This document shows, piece after piece, positions 6,254 through 14,398 of a DNA stretch of 23,956 bases (positions are counted from its first letter, which is position 1; each line of letters starts with the position of its first letter). This DNA is from Lachnospiraceae bacterium. GTDB taxonomy: Bacteria > Bacillota_A > Clostridia > Lachnospirales > Lachnospiraceae. The DNA is taken from the NCBI GenBank assembly GCA_017613595.1, contig JAGADM010000076.1, forward strand, positions 1 to 23,956. Reading direction: 5' to 3'. Both the position numbers and the translations under genes were made by a program. The notes under the pieces were generated by a model that was given only the letters and a program-made list of their open reading frames with translations, had not been told where the DNA came from and did no database searches.

Positions 6254-8683
6254 ATGAAGAATGACAGAATAACAATATTAGACGGCGGAATGGGGACCAG
6301 GCTTCAGGCAATGGGTCTTCCGCTCGGAGGGATTCCGGAGGTGTGGAACATCACGGAGCCCGAAAAGGTTTCGAGCGTACACGAGAGTTACCTGGCAGCC
6401 GGTTCGGATGTCGTTTATACGAATACGTTCGGCGCGAACAGCTATAAGATGAGGGATTCCGGATACACGGTTACGGAGCTGATCTCGGCAGGTGTCGCCA
6501 ATGCGCGCAGAGCATGCGCAAAGTTCCCCGGAAGCAGGGTGGCGCTTGACATCGGACCGATCGGCAAGTTGCTGTCACCGCTCGGAGACCTTGCGTTTGA
6601 GGATGCATATGAACTGTTCCGCGAGCAGGTTGTTGCGGGCAAGGATGCCGATCTGATCGTCATTGAGACGATGACTGACCTGTACGAGGCGAAGGCCGCG
6701 CTTCTTGCGGCAAAGGAGAACTCCGACAAGCCGGTATTTGTAACGATGAGCTTTGAAGCGAACGGCCGCACGTTTACCGGAACAAGCATCGAATGTATGG
6801 CGCTTACGCTTTCGGGACTCGGCGCGGACGCGATCGGATTCAACTGTTCGCTCGGACCTGCGGAGCTTACGCCGATGGTGAAGAAACTGTACGAACTGAC
6901 GGAACTCCCGATTGTATTAAAGCCTAATGCGGGTCTTCCGGACCCGGTTACCAATCAGTATAATGTTTCCGCGGAGGAGTTCGCCGACTGTATCGGGGAG
7001 CTGCTTCCGTACGGGCTGATCGCGGCCGGCGGATGCTGCGGAACGACGCCCGAATATATCGCCGCACTGAAGGCAAAGGCGGTCGCATTTGCCGAAGAGG
7101 AGAAAAGGACTGACCTTCCCGAGAAGAGAAAGGTGACCGGTATCTGCTCTTCAACGGATGCGGTGTGGTTCTCGGAACCGAGAGTCATCGGCGAACGGAT
7201 CAATCCGACCGGTAAGAAACGGTTCAAAGAGGCGCTTTTAAACGGCGATATGGATTATATCCTGTCGCAGGCTATCTCCCAGGTTGACGCGGGTGCGGAC
7301 ATCCTTGACGTCAATGTGGGTCTTCCCGGCGTGGACGAGAAGGAAATGATGGTCCGTGTTATCAGGGAACTGCAGGCGATCGTCAGCGTTCCGCTGCAGA
7401 TTGATTCGAAAATGCCGGAAGTTATTGAAGCGGCGCTTCGCATTTACAACGGACGTGCGCTTGTGAACAGTGTGGACGGGGAAGAGAAGAACCTCTCTTC
7501 GATTCTGCCGATCGTGAAGAAGTACGGTGCCGCGGTTGTCGGACTGACGCTTGACGAGGGCGGCATCCCGACGAAGGCGGAGGGACGGTTCGCCATCGCG
7601 GAACGTATCGTAAAGCGTGCCGAAGCACTCGGAATCAAGCGGAACGACGTCCAGATTGACTGCCTTACGCTTACCGCAAGCGCGGAGCAGGCGGCCGTTG
7701 CCGAGACGCTTAAGGCGCTTGCGATGGTACATGACCGGCTGCATACGGGGGCGGTGCTCGGCGTATCGAATATCAGTTTCGGACTCCCGAACCGGGAACT
7801 CGTGAACAGTACATTCCTGACGATGGCTCTTCAGAACGGCCTGACGCTTCCGATTATGAACCCGAACTCGGAATCCATGATGGGGGCGCTTCGCGCGTAC
7901 CGTCTTCTGATGAATCTCGATCAGCACGCAATGGCCTATACGGAGGCCTATAAAGACTTTGTACCGGCAAAGGCGGACGTAAAGCCCGGAGCAACGACGC
8001 CGGCAGGTTCGGTTGCCGACGAGACCGAGGCGAAGATCCGCTCGGAACTCGGGGACAAGGCGGCGGAACTTTACGCGGCGGTTCTTACGGGCCGTGCGGA
8101 ACGTGGCGAACTGCTTGCGGGCGAACTCCTTGAGGAGGGCGACCCGATGACGATGGTCAACGGTGTTCTGATCCCGGCACTCGATACGGTTGGAGCGGGA
8201 TTTGAAAAAGGACGGATATTCCTCCCGCAGCTGATGCTTTCCGCGTCGGTTGTGCAGGGCGTATTCGGCCGAGTAAAGGAACATATGGGCAAGACGGGTC
8301 AGGAGCAGGTCAGCAAAGGGACGATCGTGCTCGCGACCGTTAAGGGCGATATACACGATATCGGAAAGAACATTGTTAAGATGCTTCTTGAAAACTACGG
8401 TTTTACCGTACGTGACCTCGGCCGCGACGTGGACCCGCAGGTTGTCGTGCAGGCGGCAAAGGAGACCGGTGCCCCGCTTGTCGGGCTGAGCGCGTTGATG
8501 ACGACGACGCTCGGAAGCATGGAGGAGACGATCCGTGCGCTGAAGGAAGCCGGACTGAACTGTAAAACCGTTGTCGGAGGCGCCGTACTGACGCCCGACT
8601 ATGCGGAGCGTATCGGAGCGGACTATTACGGCTCCGACGCGAAAGCAACCGTAGATATCGCAAGAGAAGTATTTCATTGCTGA
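6254..8683 (+). CDS. metH: Cobalamin-dependent methionine synthase without activation domain
   Basis: Transfers the methyl group of 5-methyl-THF through methylcobalamin to homocysteine, giving methionine. Domains in order are the homocysteine-binding barrel with zinc ligands Cys198, Cys261 and Cys262 (residues 1-285), the pterin-binding barrel (about 305-560; GERINPTG at 313-320), the helical cobalamin cap (about 590-675) and the Rossmann B12 domain. In the last, D699-x-H701-x-x-G704 supplies the lower axial His, with GLSALMTTT at 743-751 and VGGA near 774. At 809 residues it lacks the roughly 330-residue activation domain of E. coli MetH. That function is encoded separately 52 bases upstream (5468-6202). 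The start has GGAG 7 bases upstream. The enzyme, its methyl donor source (metF) and its reactivator form a complete unit. Confidence 0.97.
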   Translation: MKNDRITILDGGMGTRLQAMGLPLGGIPEVWNITEPEKVSSVHESYLAAGSDVVYTNTFGANSYKMRDSGYTVTELISAGVANARRACAKFPGSRVALDIGPIGKLLSPLGDLAFEDAYELFREQVVAGKDADLIVIETMTDLYEAKAALLAAKENSDKPVFVTMSFEANGRTFTGTSIECMALTLSGLGADAIGFNCSLGPAELTPMVKKLYELTELPIVLKPNAGLPDPVTNQYNVSAEEFADCIGELLPYGLIAAGGCCGTTPEYIAALKAKAVAFAEEEKRTDLPEKRKVTGICSSTDAVWFSEPRVIGERINPTGKKRFKEALLNGDMDYILSQAISQVDAGADILDVNVGLPGVDEKEMMVRVIRELQAIVSVPLQIDSKMPEVIEAALRIYNGRALVNSVDGEEKNLSSILPIVKKYGAAVVGLTLDEGGIPTKAEGRFAIAERIVKRAEALGIKRNDVQIDCLTLTASAEQAAVAETLKALAMVHDRLHTGAVLGVSNISFGLPNRELVNSTFLTMALQNGLTLPIMNPNSESMMGALRAYRLLMNLDQHAMAYTEAYKDFVPAKADVKPGATTPAGSVADETEAKIRSELGDKAAELYAAVLTGRAERGELLAGELLEEGDPMTMVNGVLIPALDTVGAGFEKGRIFLPQLMLSASVVQGVFGRVKEHMGKTGQEQVSKGTIVLATVKGDIHDIGKNIVKMLLENYGFTVRDLGRDVDPQVVVQAAKETGAPLVGLSALMTTTLGSMEETIRALKEAGLNCKTVVGGAVLTPDYAERIGADYYGSDAKATVDIAREVFHC

Positions 8684-8760
8684 CCGGAGAGAATGATGCA
8701 GGAAGGATGAGCGCAGGATGTGTTTATTCCGCAGAAACCGAAAGAAGACCGCATCTTGGG

Positions 8761-8768
8761 AAGGAGAG
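8761..8768 (+). promoter_or_regulatory. Ribosome binding site deciding the pth start
   Basis: AAGGAGAG ends 9 bases before ATG 8778. The longer frame from ATG 8718 would add 20 basic residues ahead of the invariant FLIIGLGNPG beta strand with which this family begins. Confidence 0.7.
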
Positions 8769-8777
8769 AACGGAAAG

Positions 8778-9335
8778 ATGTTCTTAATCATCGGACTCGG
8801 GAATCCCGGGAACAAATACGCCGGAACCCGGCACAACGTAGGATTTGACGCCGTAACGGCGCTGTCGGACGCGTTCGGGATCAATCTGACCTGTAAAGAA
8901 CTGAAGGGCGTTTCGGGACGCGGCATGATCGCGGGGCAGAGAGTGATCCTCGTGCAGCCGCAGACCTTTATGAACAACAGCGGCGAATGCGTACGCGCTT
9001 ATATGGACTTTTATAAGATCCCCGCGGAGGATATTCTTGTCATCTGCGACGACATCTCCCTGGAGCCCGGAAAACTGCGGCTCCGCGTAAAGGGAAGCGC
9101 CGGCGGGCATAACGGCTTAAAGAGTATTATTGAGCACATCGGAACAAGCGTATTTCCGAGACTCCGTATCGGAGTCGGCGAGAAGCCGTTCGGATGGGAC
9201 CTTGCGGACCATGTGCTGGCGCGTTTCCCGAAGGAAACGGAGCCGGTGATCCGCGAAGCCATGAAGAAGGTTACCGAGGAAATTCCGGTATACCTTACGG
9301 AAGGCGCGGAAGCCGCCATGAATCAGTTTAACTGA
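8778..9335 (+). CDS. pth: Peptidyl-tRNA hydrolase
   Basis: Cleaves the ester bond of peptidyl-tRNA released by stalled ribosomes and recycles tRNA. It has 185 residues, the usual length. Residues 2-11 (FLIIGLGNPG) form the first strand. The catalytic His is H19 in TRHNVGFD, the substrate-binding Asn is N67 in TFMNNSGE, and the acidic partner is D92 in ICDDISLEPGK. GSAGGHNGLKSI (about 107-118) is the third signature. The upstream neighbour is metH (94-base gap without a clear terminator or promoter) and the downstream neighbour is mfd. The pth-mfd pair is a classic Firmicutes arrangement (spoVC-mfd in Bacillus). Confidence 0.96.
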   Translation: MFLIIGLGNPGNKYAGTRHNVGFDAVTALSDAFGINLTCKELKGVSGRGMIAGQRVILVQPQTFMNNSGECVRAYMDFYKIPAEDILVICDDISLEPGKLRLRVKGSAGGHNGLKSIIEHIGTSVFPRLRIGVGEKPFGWDLADHVLARFPKETEPVIREAMKKVTEEIPVYLTEGAEAAMNQFN

Positions 9336-9346
9336 CCCCGAACGCG

Positions 9347-9363
9347 TTCCTCAAAGTGAGGAA
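9347..9363 (+). other. Small hairpin between pth and mfd
   Basis: A perfect 7-bp stem TTCCTCA / TGAGGAA with a 3-nt loop, followed by TTATATTG. It is too weak to call a terminator with confidence. It may attenuate or process the pth-mfd transcript. Confidence 0.35.
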
Positions 9364-9381
9364 TTATATTGACGGAGTGAT

Positions 9382-12300
9382 ATGAGAAAAACCTTTTTGG
9401 AGCCGCTTACCGAGGACCGAGAGTTCTGTGCGGCAAGAGAATTTCTGATGCGTAAAAAAGCCCCGGTACAGGTATCGGGGTGTACTTCTGTGCAGAAAAG
9501 TCACTTCGTAAGCGCTTTGGGGCAGGATTATCCGGTCCGCCTCGTGATTACGGCGAGTGAGATCCGCGCCAAGGAAATGGCGGAGGATATCAGCTTATAT
9601 GACCGGAATGTTTGCATTTACCCCGCAAAAGATGTAATTTTTTATAATGCCGATGTGCGCGGAAACGCGATTGTAAAGGAACGGATGCGTGTTATCCGTA
9701 AGCTTGCCGAGGGAGAGCCCTGCACGGTTATCACAAGCATTCAGGGTCTGCTCGACCGTCTGCTGCCGTTAGAGGAAATTCAGAACGCGGTCATCCGCGT
9801 ACGCATGGACAGCACGATCACGCTGACGGAATTCTGTGAACGGCTTGTCGTACTCGGCTACCAGAAGCAGGCACAGGTGGAGAATCCCGGCGAATTCGCG
9901 GTGCGCGGCGGTATTCTCGATATCTTCCCGCTGAGCGAGGAGAACCCCTACCGTATCGAGTACTGGGGCGATGATATCGATTCCATCCGCAGTTTCGATG
10001 TCTCAAGCCAGCGATCGATTGAAAATGCGGACGAACTGGTCATCTATCCGGCGATGGAGTACATCTTCGGGGAAGACGAGTTGGAAACAGGTCTCAAAAA
10101 GATAGAAAAGGAAGCCGAGTCGGTCGGAAAGAAGTTTTATGACAACCTTCAGACCGAGGAAGCGGCACGGATAAGAAGAACCGCGGAGGAATTCCGCGAT
10201 AATGTCCGCTATCTGAAAAACGCGACCAACCTGGATTCGTATGTAACGTATTTCAGGAAGGAAACGGTAAGCTTTCTTTCGTATTTTCCGGAAGATACGA
10301 CGCTTTACGTGATGGATGAGCCGAGCCGGATCGAGGCTGCGGCGGAGGCCGGCGCGAAGGAGTTCGCGGAAAGCATGGAGGGGCGTCTTTCAAAGGGATA
10401 TATCCTTCCCGGACAGACGGACGCGATCTTCGCCTATAACAAGATCCTCGCGCAGTTTACGAAGCGCAGAACGGTGCTTCTCACTACGCTCGCGGGCATT
10501 CCCGCGGATTGGAAGAAGGAGGCGAGCTTTGACGTATTTGCCCGCCCTGTCGTCTCCTATAACCAGCATTTTGAAACGCTTGTACACGACCTTGAGAATT
10601 ACCGGAAGAACGGCTACCGCGTGCTGATTGTTTGCGGGTCGCATACGCGTGCTGCCCGAATGGCCGAGAATCTTCGTGAATATGAGATGAGCGCGTTCTT
10701 CAGCGAGGATGAGGAGCGTGTTGTCGAACCCCGCGAGGTTATGGTAATCTACGGCAACCTGCACCAGGGCTTTGAATATCCGACGCTGAAGTTCGTGGTC
10801 ATTGACGAGAGCGATATCTTCGGGCGGGAACGCAAGAAGAAGGCAAAGAAGAGCCCTTATACGGGTGCGAGAGTCAATGCTCTCAGCGAACTGTCGAATG
10901 GTGATTATGTCGTGCATGAGAATCACGGAATCGCCGTCTACAAAGGAATTGAACAGATTACGACCAACCGGGTCGTTAAAGACTATATTAAACTCGAATA
11001 CGGGGACGGAGGAGTTCTTTACGTACCCGCGACCGGTCTCGATGTCATCCAGAAATATGCGGACAGCGACGCGGCCCGCAAACCGAAGCTGAGCAAACTG
11101 AACGGTTCGGAATGGAAGACGACCAAGTCGCGCGTATCGCGTGCGGTAAAGGATATTGCGCAGGATCTGATTAACCTGTATGCCATCCGGCAGGAGCGTC
11201 CGGGGCACGCCTACGGTGCTGATACGGTGTGGCAGCGGGAGTTTGAGGAACTGTTCCCGTATGAGGAGACCGAGGACCAGCTTCACGCGATTGAAGATAC
11301 GAAGCGTGATATGGAAAGCACGAAGATCATGGACCGTCTGATCTGCGGCGATGTCGGTTTCGGAAAGACCGAGATCGCGATCCGTGCCGCATTTAAAGCG
11401 GTTTCCGACGGAAAGCAGGTTGCGGTACTCGTACCGACAACCATTCTTGCGCAGCAGCACTATAATACGTTCTCGACAAGACTCAGGGATTTCCCGTTTA
11501 CGGTGGAACTGCTGAGCCGCTTCCGCACGCCCGCGGAGTCGAAGAAGGTCATCGAAAAGGTGCGCACAGGCCGTGTCGACATTCTGATCGGAACGCACCG
11601 TATCTTAAGTAAAGACGTACAGTTCAAAAATCTCGGACTGCTGATTGTTGATGAGGAACAGCGCTTCGGCGTAACCCATAAAGAGAAGATCAAGCAGATG
11701 CGCAAGGACGTTGATGCGCTTACGCTAACTGCCACGCCGATTCCGAGAACGCTGCATATGAGCCTGATCGGCATCCGGGACATGAGTATTCTGGAGGAAG
11801 CGCCGAGAGACCGCCAGCCGATCCAGACATTTGTCCTCGAGCGGAACGAAGAGATGATCCGTGAGGCGATCAACCGGGAACTGAACCGCGGCGGACAGGT
11901 TTACTATGTTGTGCCGCGTATTAACGGTATCGAGGATATTACCGCGAAGCTGCAGGAACTGTGCCCGGGGGCAAATGTGTCATTTGCCCATGGACAGATG
12001 AGCGAGCGGATGCTCGAGGACGTCATGTTCGAGTTTATCAACGGCGATATCGATGTACTTGTTTCGACGACCATTATCGAGACCGGTATGGATATCAGCA
12101 ATGTGAATACCATCATTATCGATGACGCGGACCGTTTCGGCCTGTCGCAGCTTTACCAGCTTCGCGGACGTGTGGGACGATCGACGCGTACGGCGTACGC
12201 ATTTATCCTGTACCGGAAGGACAAGATTCTTTCCGAGGTCGCGGAGAAGCGTCTGGCGGCCATAAGAGAGTATTCCGACCTCGGTTCCGGCATTAAGATT

Positions 12301-12930
12301 TCCATGCGGGACCTCGAGATCCGGGGCGCCGGCGACCTTCTCGGAGCGGCCCAGAGCGGACATATGGAAGCAGTCGGATACGATTTGTATTGCAAAATGC
12401 TCAAAGAAGCGGTACGCTCTATGAAAGGGGAGGAAGTCGAGGAGGAATCCTTTGAGACGACGATCGACGCGGATCTGGATGCTTATATCCCGTCGGTTTA
12501 CATCCGGAACGAGATGCAGAAGCTTGATATGTACAAGCGGATTGCCTGCATCGAGACCGTCGATGAACTGAGCGATATGGCGGAGGAAATGTGCGACCGG
12601 TTCGGTGACCTGCCGGACTGTGTGAATCTGCTTCTCTACATCGCGCTTCTTAAATCGTCCGCGCACCGCTGTTATGCGGAAAAGGTGACGATCAGGAAGG
12701 GATTTCTCGTCCTCACAATGTATAAGAAGGCTAAGATCCGTGTCGAGAAGATACCTGATTTCCTGAAAGCATACGGACGGAAGCTTGCCATGACGCCGGG
12801 AGCGTGCCCGTCCTTCACCTATACAATATCAAAGGAGAAGAATGACGCAGTCGGCATGATCAAAGAATGCATTTCGGTTATGGAGACGATGAAACGGATC
12901 CTGATCGATGAAGACGGAGGAGACACATGA
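9382..12930 (+). CDS. mfd: Transcription-repair coupling factor
   Basis: A 1182-residue SF2 translocase that removes RNA polymerase stalled at DNA lesions and recruits UvrA. The N-terminal UvrB-like region (about 1-340) includes [28 protein letters not shown] in short blocks near 170-205. The RNA polymerase interaction domain starts near residue 490 with [12 protein letters not shown] at 507-518. The helicase motifs are Walker [10 protein letters not shown] (656-664), DEEQ (757-760), [12 protein letters not shown] (about 788-799) and motif [10 protein letters not shown] (926-933). The C-terminal TRCF domain (about 1030-1130) contains [21 protein letters not shown]. The length is normal. The stop overlaps the next start by 4 nt (ATGA), implying translational coupling with the foldase-like lipoprotein. 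Confidence 0.98.
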   Translation: MRKTFLEPLTEDREFCAAREFLMRKKAPVQVSGCTSVQKSHFVSALGQDYPVRLVITASEIRAKEMAEDISLYDRNVCIYPAKDVIFYNADVRGNAIVKERMRVIRKLAEGEPCTVITSIQGLLDRLLPLEEIQNAVIRVRMDSTITLTEFCERLVVLGYQKQAQVENPGEFAVRGGILDIFPLSEENPYRIEYWGDDIDSIRSFDVSSQRSIENADELVIYPAMEYIFGEDELETGLKKIEKEAESVGKKFYDNLQTEEAARIRRTAEEFRDNVRYLKNATNLDSYVTYFRKETVSFLSYFPEDTTLYVMDEPSRIEAAAEAGAKEFAESMEGRLSKGYILPGQTDAIFAYNKILAQFTKRRTVLLTTLAGIPADWKKEASFDVFARPVVSYNQHFETLVHDLENYRKNGYRVLIVCGSHTRAARMAENLREYEMSAFFSEDEERVVEPREVMVIYGNLHQGFEYPTLKFVVIDESDIFGRERKKKAKKSPYTGARVNALSELSNGDYVVHENHGIAVYKGIEQITTNRVVKDYIKLEYGDGGVLYVPATGLDVIQKYADSDAARKPKLSKLNGSEWKTTKSRVSRAVKDIAQDLINLYAIRQERPGHAYGADTVWQREFEELFPYEETEDQLHAIEDTKRDMESTKIMDRLICGDVGFGKTEIAIRAAFKAVSDGKQVAVLVPTTILAQQHYNTFSTRLRDFPFTVELLSRFRTPAESKKVIEKVRTGRVDILIGTHRILSKDVQFKNLGLLIVDEEQRFGVTHKEKIKQMRKDVDALTLTATPIPRTLHMSLIGIRDMSILEEAPRDRQPIQTFVLERNEEMIREAINRELNRGGQVYYVVPRINGIEDITAKLQELCPGANVSFAHGQMSERMLEDVMFEFINGDIDVLVSTTIIETGMDISNVNTIIIDDADRFGLSQLYQLRGRVGRSTRTAYAFILYRKDKILSEVAEKRLAAIREYSDLGSGIKISMRDLEIRGAGDLLGAAQSGHMEAVGYDLYCKMLKEAVRSMKGEEVEEESFETTIDADLDAYIPSVYIRNEMQKLDMYKRIACIETVDELSDMAEEMCDRFGDLPDCVNLLLYIALLKSSAHRCYAEKVTIRKGFLVLTMYKKAKIRVEKIPDFLKAYGRKLAMTPGACPSFTYTISKEKNDAVGMIKECISVMETMKRILIDEDGGDT

Positions 12931-13925
12931 GAAAGATACGAAAGGTACTCGCGTTTGCGGTGCTCGCGATAGCGGCGGCGGGACTGCTGACCGGATGTAA
13001 GCACGGCAAGGGCGGGGATAAGAGTCTTCCCTCGAGCGAAGGCTTTACCAAAGACGTGGTGATGCGGATCGGCGGAACCGAAGTCAGCTACGCGGAAGCC
13101 AACATCTACCTGTTAAGCATGCGGGAAGAGGTTGAGACGCTGTACGGCGAAGGAATCTGGGATTTCCGGTTCACAAGAGACGGCCGTACCTACTCCGAGT
13201 TGATGAAGGATGAGCTTTTAGAGAAGATCATTTACATCAAACTGGTTGGCAAGATGGCGGCCGAGTTCGATGTGGCGCTCGGCGCGGATGACGTACTTGA
13301 CGTAAACGACTATACGCAGGATTTCCTGAACGGCATTACCGAGGAGACAGCGAAGCGGTACGGTATTACCGAGGAACTGGTACGTTCCATTTATACCGAC
13401 AATGTACTTGCCAAGAAGGTCTATGAGACGGTTACGCTGAACGTAGAGGCAAAGCCGGACGAGAAAGAGACGCGCAGAGCCGATTTCTACTATCTCTTCA
13501 AGAAGAAGGTATATATCGACAACGAAGGCAATCCGGTGCAGGTAACCGGTGAAAGCCTCCGCGAACTCCGTGAAGACATGAAGATTATTCTGAGTCAGGC
13601 GCTCATCACGGAAGACTTTTATAACTTCGCGAAAAATAAGACCGATGCTCCCGGTGTGGAGATGACCATCGGACCCGATTCGTTCGACCGGGAGATTACG
13701 GATAAGCTGTTCGCTCTTCCGGAAGGGTCCATCAGCGAAATCGTGGAGACGAGCGACGGTCTGTACATCTTCTGCTGCAAGAAGAAAATCAACGAAGCGG
13801 AAACGCAGAAGGCCGAAGAGGAAGCCTTCGCCAAGATCTGCAAGGAGTATTTCCAGGAATTATACGAAAAATGGCGTTCCGACACCAAGGTTGAGATCAA
13901 TGAAGCACTGTGGAACGCGATGTAG
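12927..13925 (+). CDS. SurA/PrsA-like peptidyl-prolyl isomerase lipoprotein
   Basis: A 332-residue exported lipoprotein with lipobox LTGC (Cys24) after a hydrophobic signal. Residues about 48-180 are helical, like the SurA/PrsA N-terminal chaperone region. Residues about 185-290 resemble a parvulin domain, best seen in LFALPEGSISEIVETSDGLY, the last beta-alpha-beta part of PpiC domains. The first strand (HILV-type motif) is degenerate (RADFYYLFKK), and I cannot point to the usual parvulin active-site residues. It may act as a chaperone more than an isomerase. The start codon overlaps the mfd stop. In many Clostridia a PrsA-like gene follows mfd, usually with spoVT after it, but here a strong terminator follows directly. 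Confidence 0.85.
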   Translation: MRKIRKVLAFAVLAIAAAGLLTGCKHGKGGDKSLPSSEGFTKDVVMRIGGTEVSYAEANIYLLSMREEVETLYGEGIWDFRFTRDGRTYSELMKDELLEKIIYIKLVGKMAAEFDVALGADDVLDVNDYTQDFLNGITEETAKRYGITEELVRSIYTDNVLAKKVYETVTLNVEAKPDEKETRRADFYYLFKKKVYIDNEGNPVQVTGESLRELREDMKIILSQALITEDFYNFAKNKTDAPGVEMTIGPDSFDREITDKLFALPEGSISEIVETSDGLYIFCCKKKINEAETQKAEEEAFAKICKEYFQELYEKWRSDTKVEINEALWNAM

Positions 13926-13940
13926 GACAAAGGATATAAG

Positions 13941-13970
13941 AAAGCCGGAGGCGGTTGCCTCCGGCTTTTT
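13941..13970. terminator. Strong intrinsic terminator, convergent genes
   Basis: A perfect 12-bp stem AAAGCCGGAGGC (13941-13952) / GCCTCCGGCTTT (13957-13968) with a GGTT loop and a T-run on the plus strand. It lies 16 bases after the foldase stop and 3 bases beyond the stop of the minus-strand gene at 13973, so it probably ends both transcripts. The minus-strand T-run is weaker. Confidence 0.93.
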
Positions 13971-13972
13971 CG

Positions 13973-14380
13973 CTACTTTTTGCATTTGTTGTAAAGGATG
14001 TTAAATATGATATGAAAGATCATGTACAGGATTCCGAAAACCGCGCTGATTCCGATGGCGGGAATCGCGAGACGAGGCTGCGGGGCCGCTGTTCCGAAAT
14101 GAATGAACTGGAAGTAAATGCATTCAATCAGAAAACCGCCGAGCACCGTGTAGAGGAGATTCAGAAGAACGAATCCCGCACCGGAACGGTGGTGCTTCCT
14201 TGTCAGGCACAAAAGCCCGGAGCCGATACCGAGGATTCCCGGAACCGTGAGCAGCATATGTGTGGACATCCGTTCACTGTCTTCGACGCCGGATGCGCTT
14301 GTGATGCCGAGAATAATGAGCAGGACGCCGATTACGGACAGAATCCCGCAGAACAGGATGGAAAGACTTCGTTTACTCAT
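13973..14380 (-). CDS. Small four-helix membrane protein of unknown function
   Basis: A 135-residue protein that I do not recognise. It has four likely membrane helices at about 7-27, 42-60, 68-92 and 106-130. A short basic patch (RKHH) follows helix 2, and the C-terminus NKCKK is short and basic. There is no signal peptide cleavage site or catalytic motif. GAGGTA lies 10 bases before the ATG. It begins 18 bases after the stop of the LtaS-like sulfatase on the same strand, so the two are almost certainly cotranscribed. A role in the same envelope process is inferred from that alone. Confidence 0.7.
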   Translation of the reverse strand: MSKRSLSILFCGILSVIGVLLIILGITSASGVEDSERMSTHMLLTVPGILGIGSGLLCLTRKHHRSGAGFVLLNLLYTVLGGFLIECIYFQFIHFGTAAPQPRLAIPAIGISAVFGILYMIFHIIFNILYNKCKK

Positions 14381-14398
14381 GGGTCAAAGGTACCTCGA

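Noticed and set aside
8718..8777. Longer start for pth
   Set aside because: It adds 20 residues before the invariant first strand, and the good RBS precedes ATG 8778.
7238..8977. Long open frame (579 codons) on the minus strand opposite metH
   Set aside because: It mirrors a well-recognised metH gene, is rich in Arg, His and Cys as antisense frames are, and has no matching domain or RBS.
10390..11598. Open frame of 402 codons opposite mfd
   Set aside because: It lies inside mfd coding sequence and has antisense-like composition and no family features.
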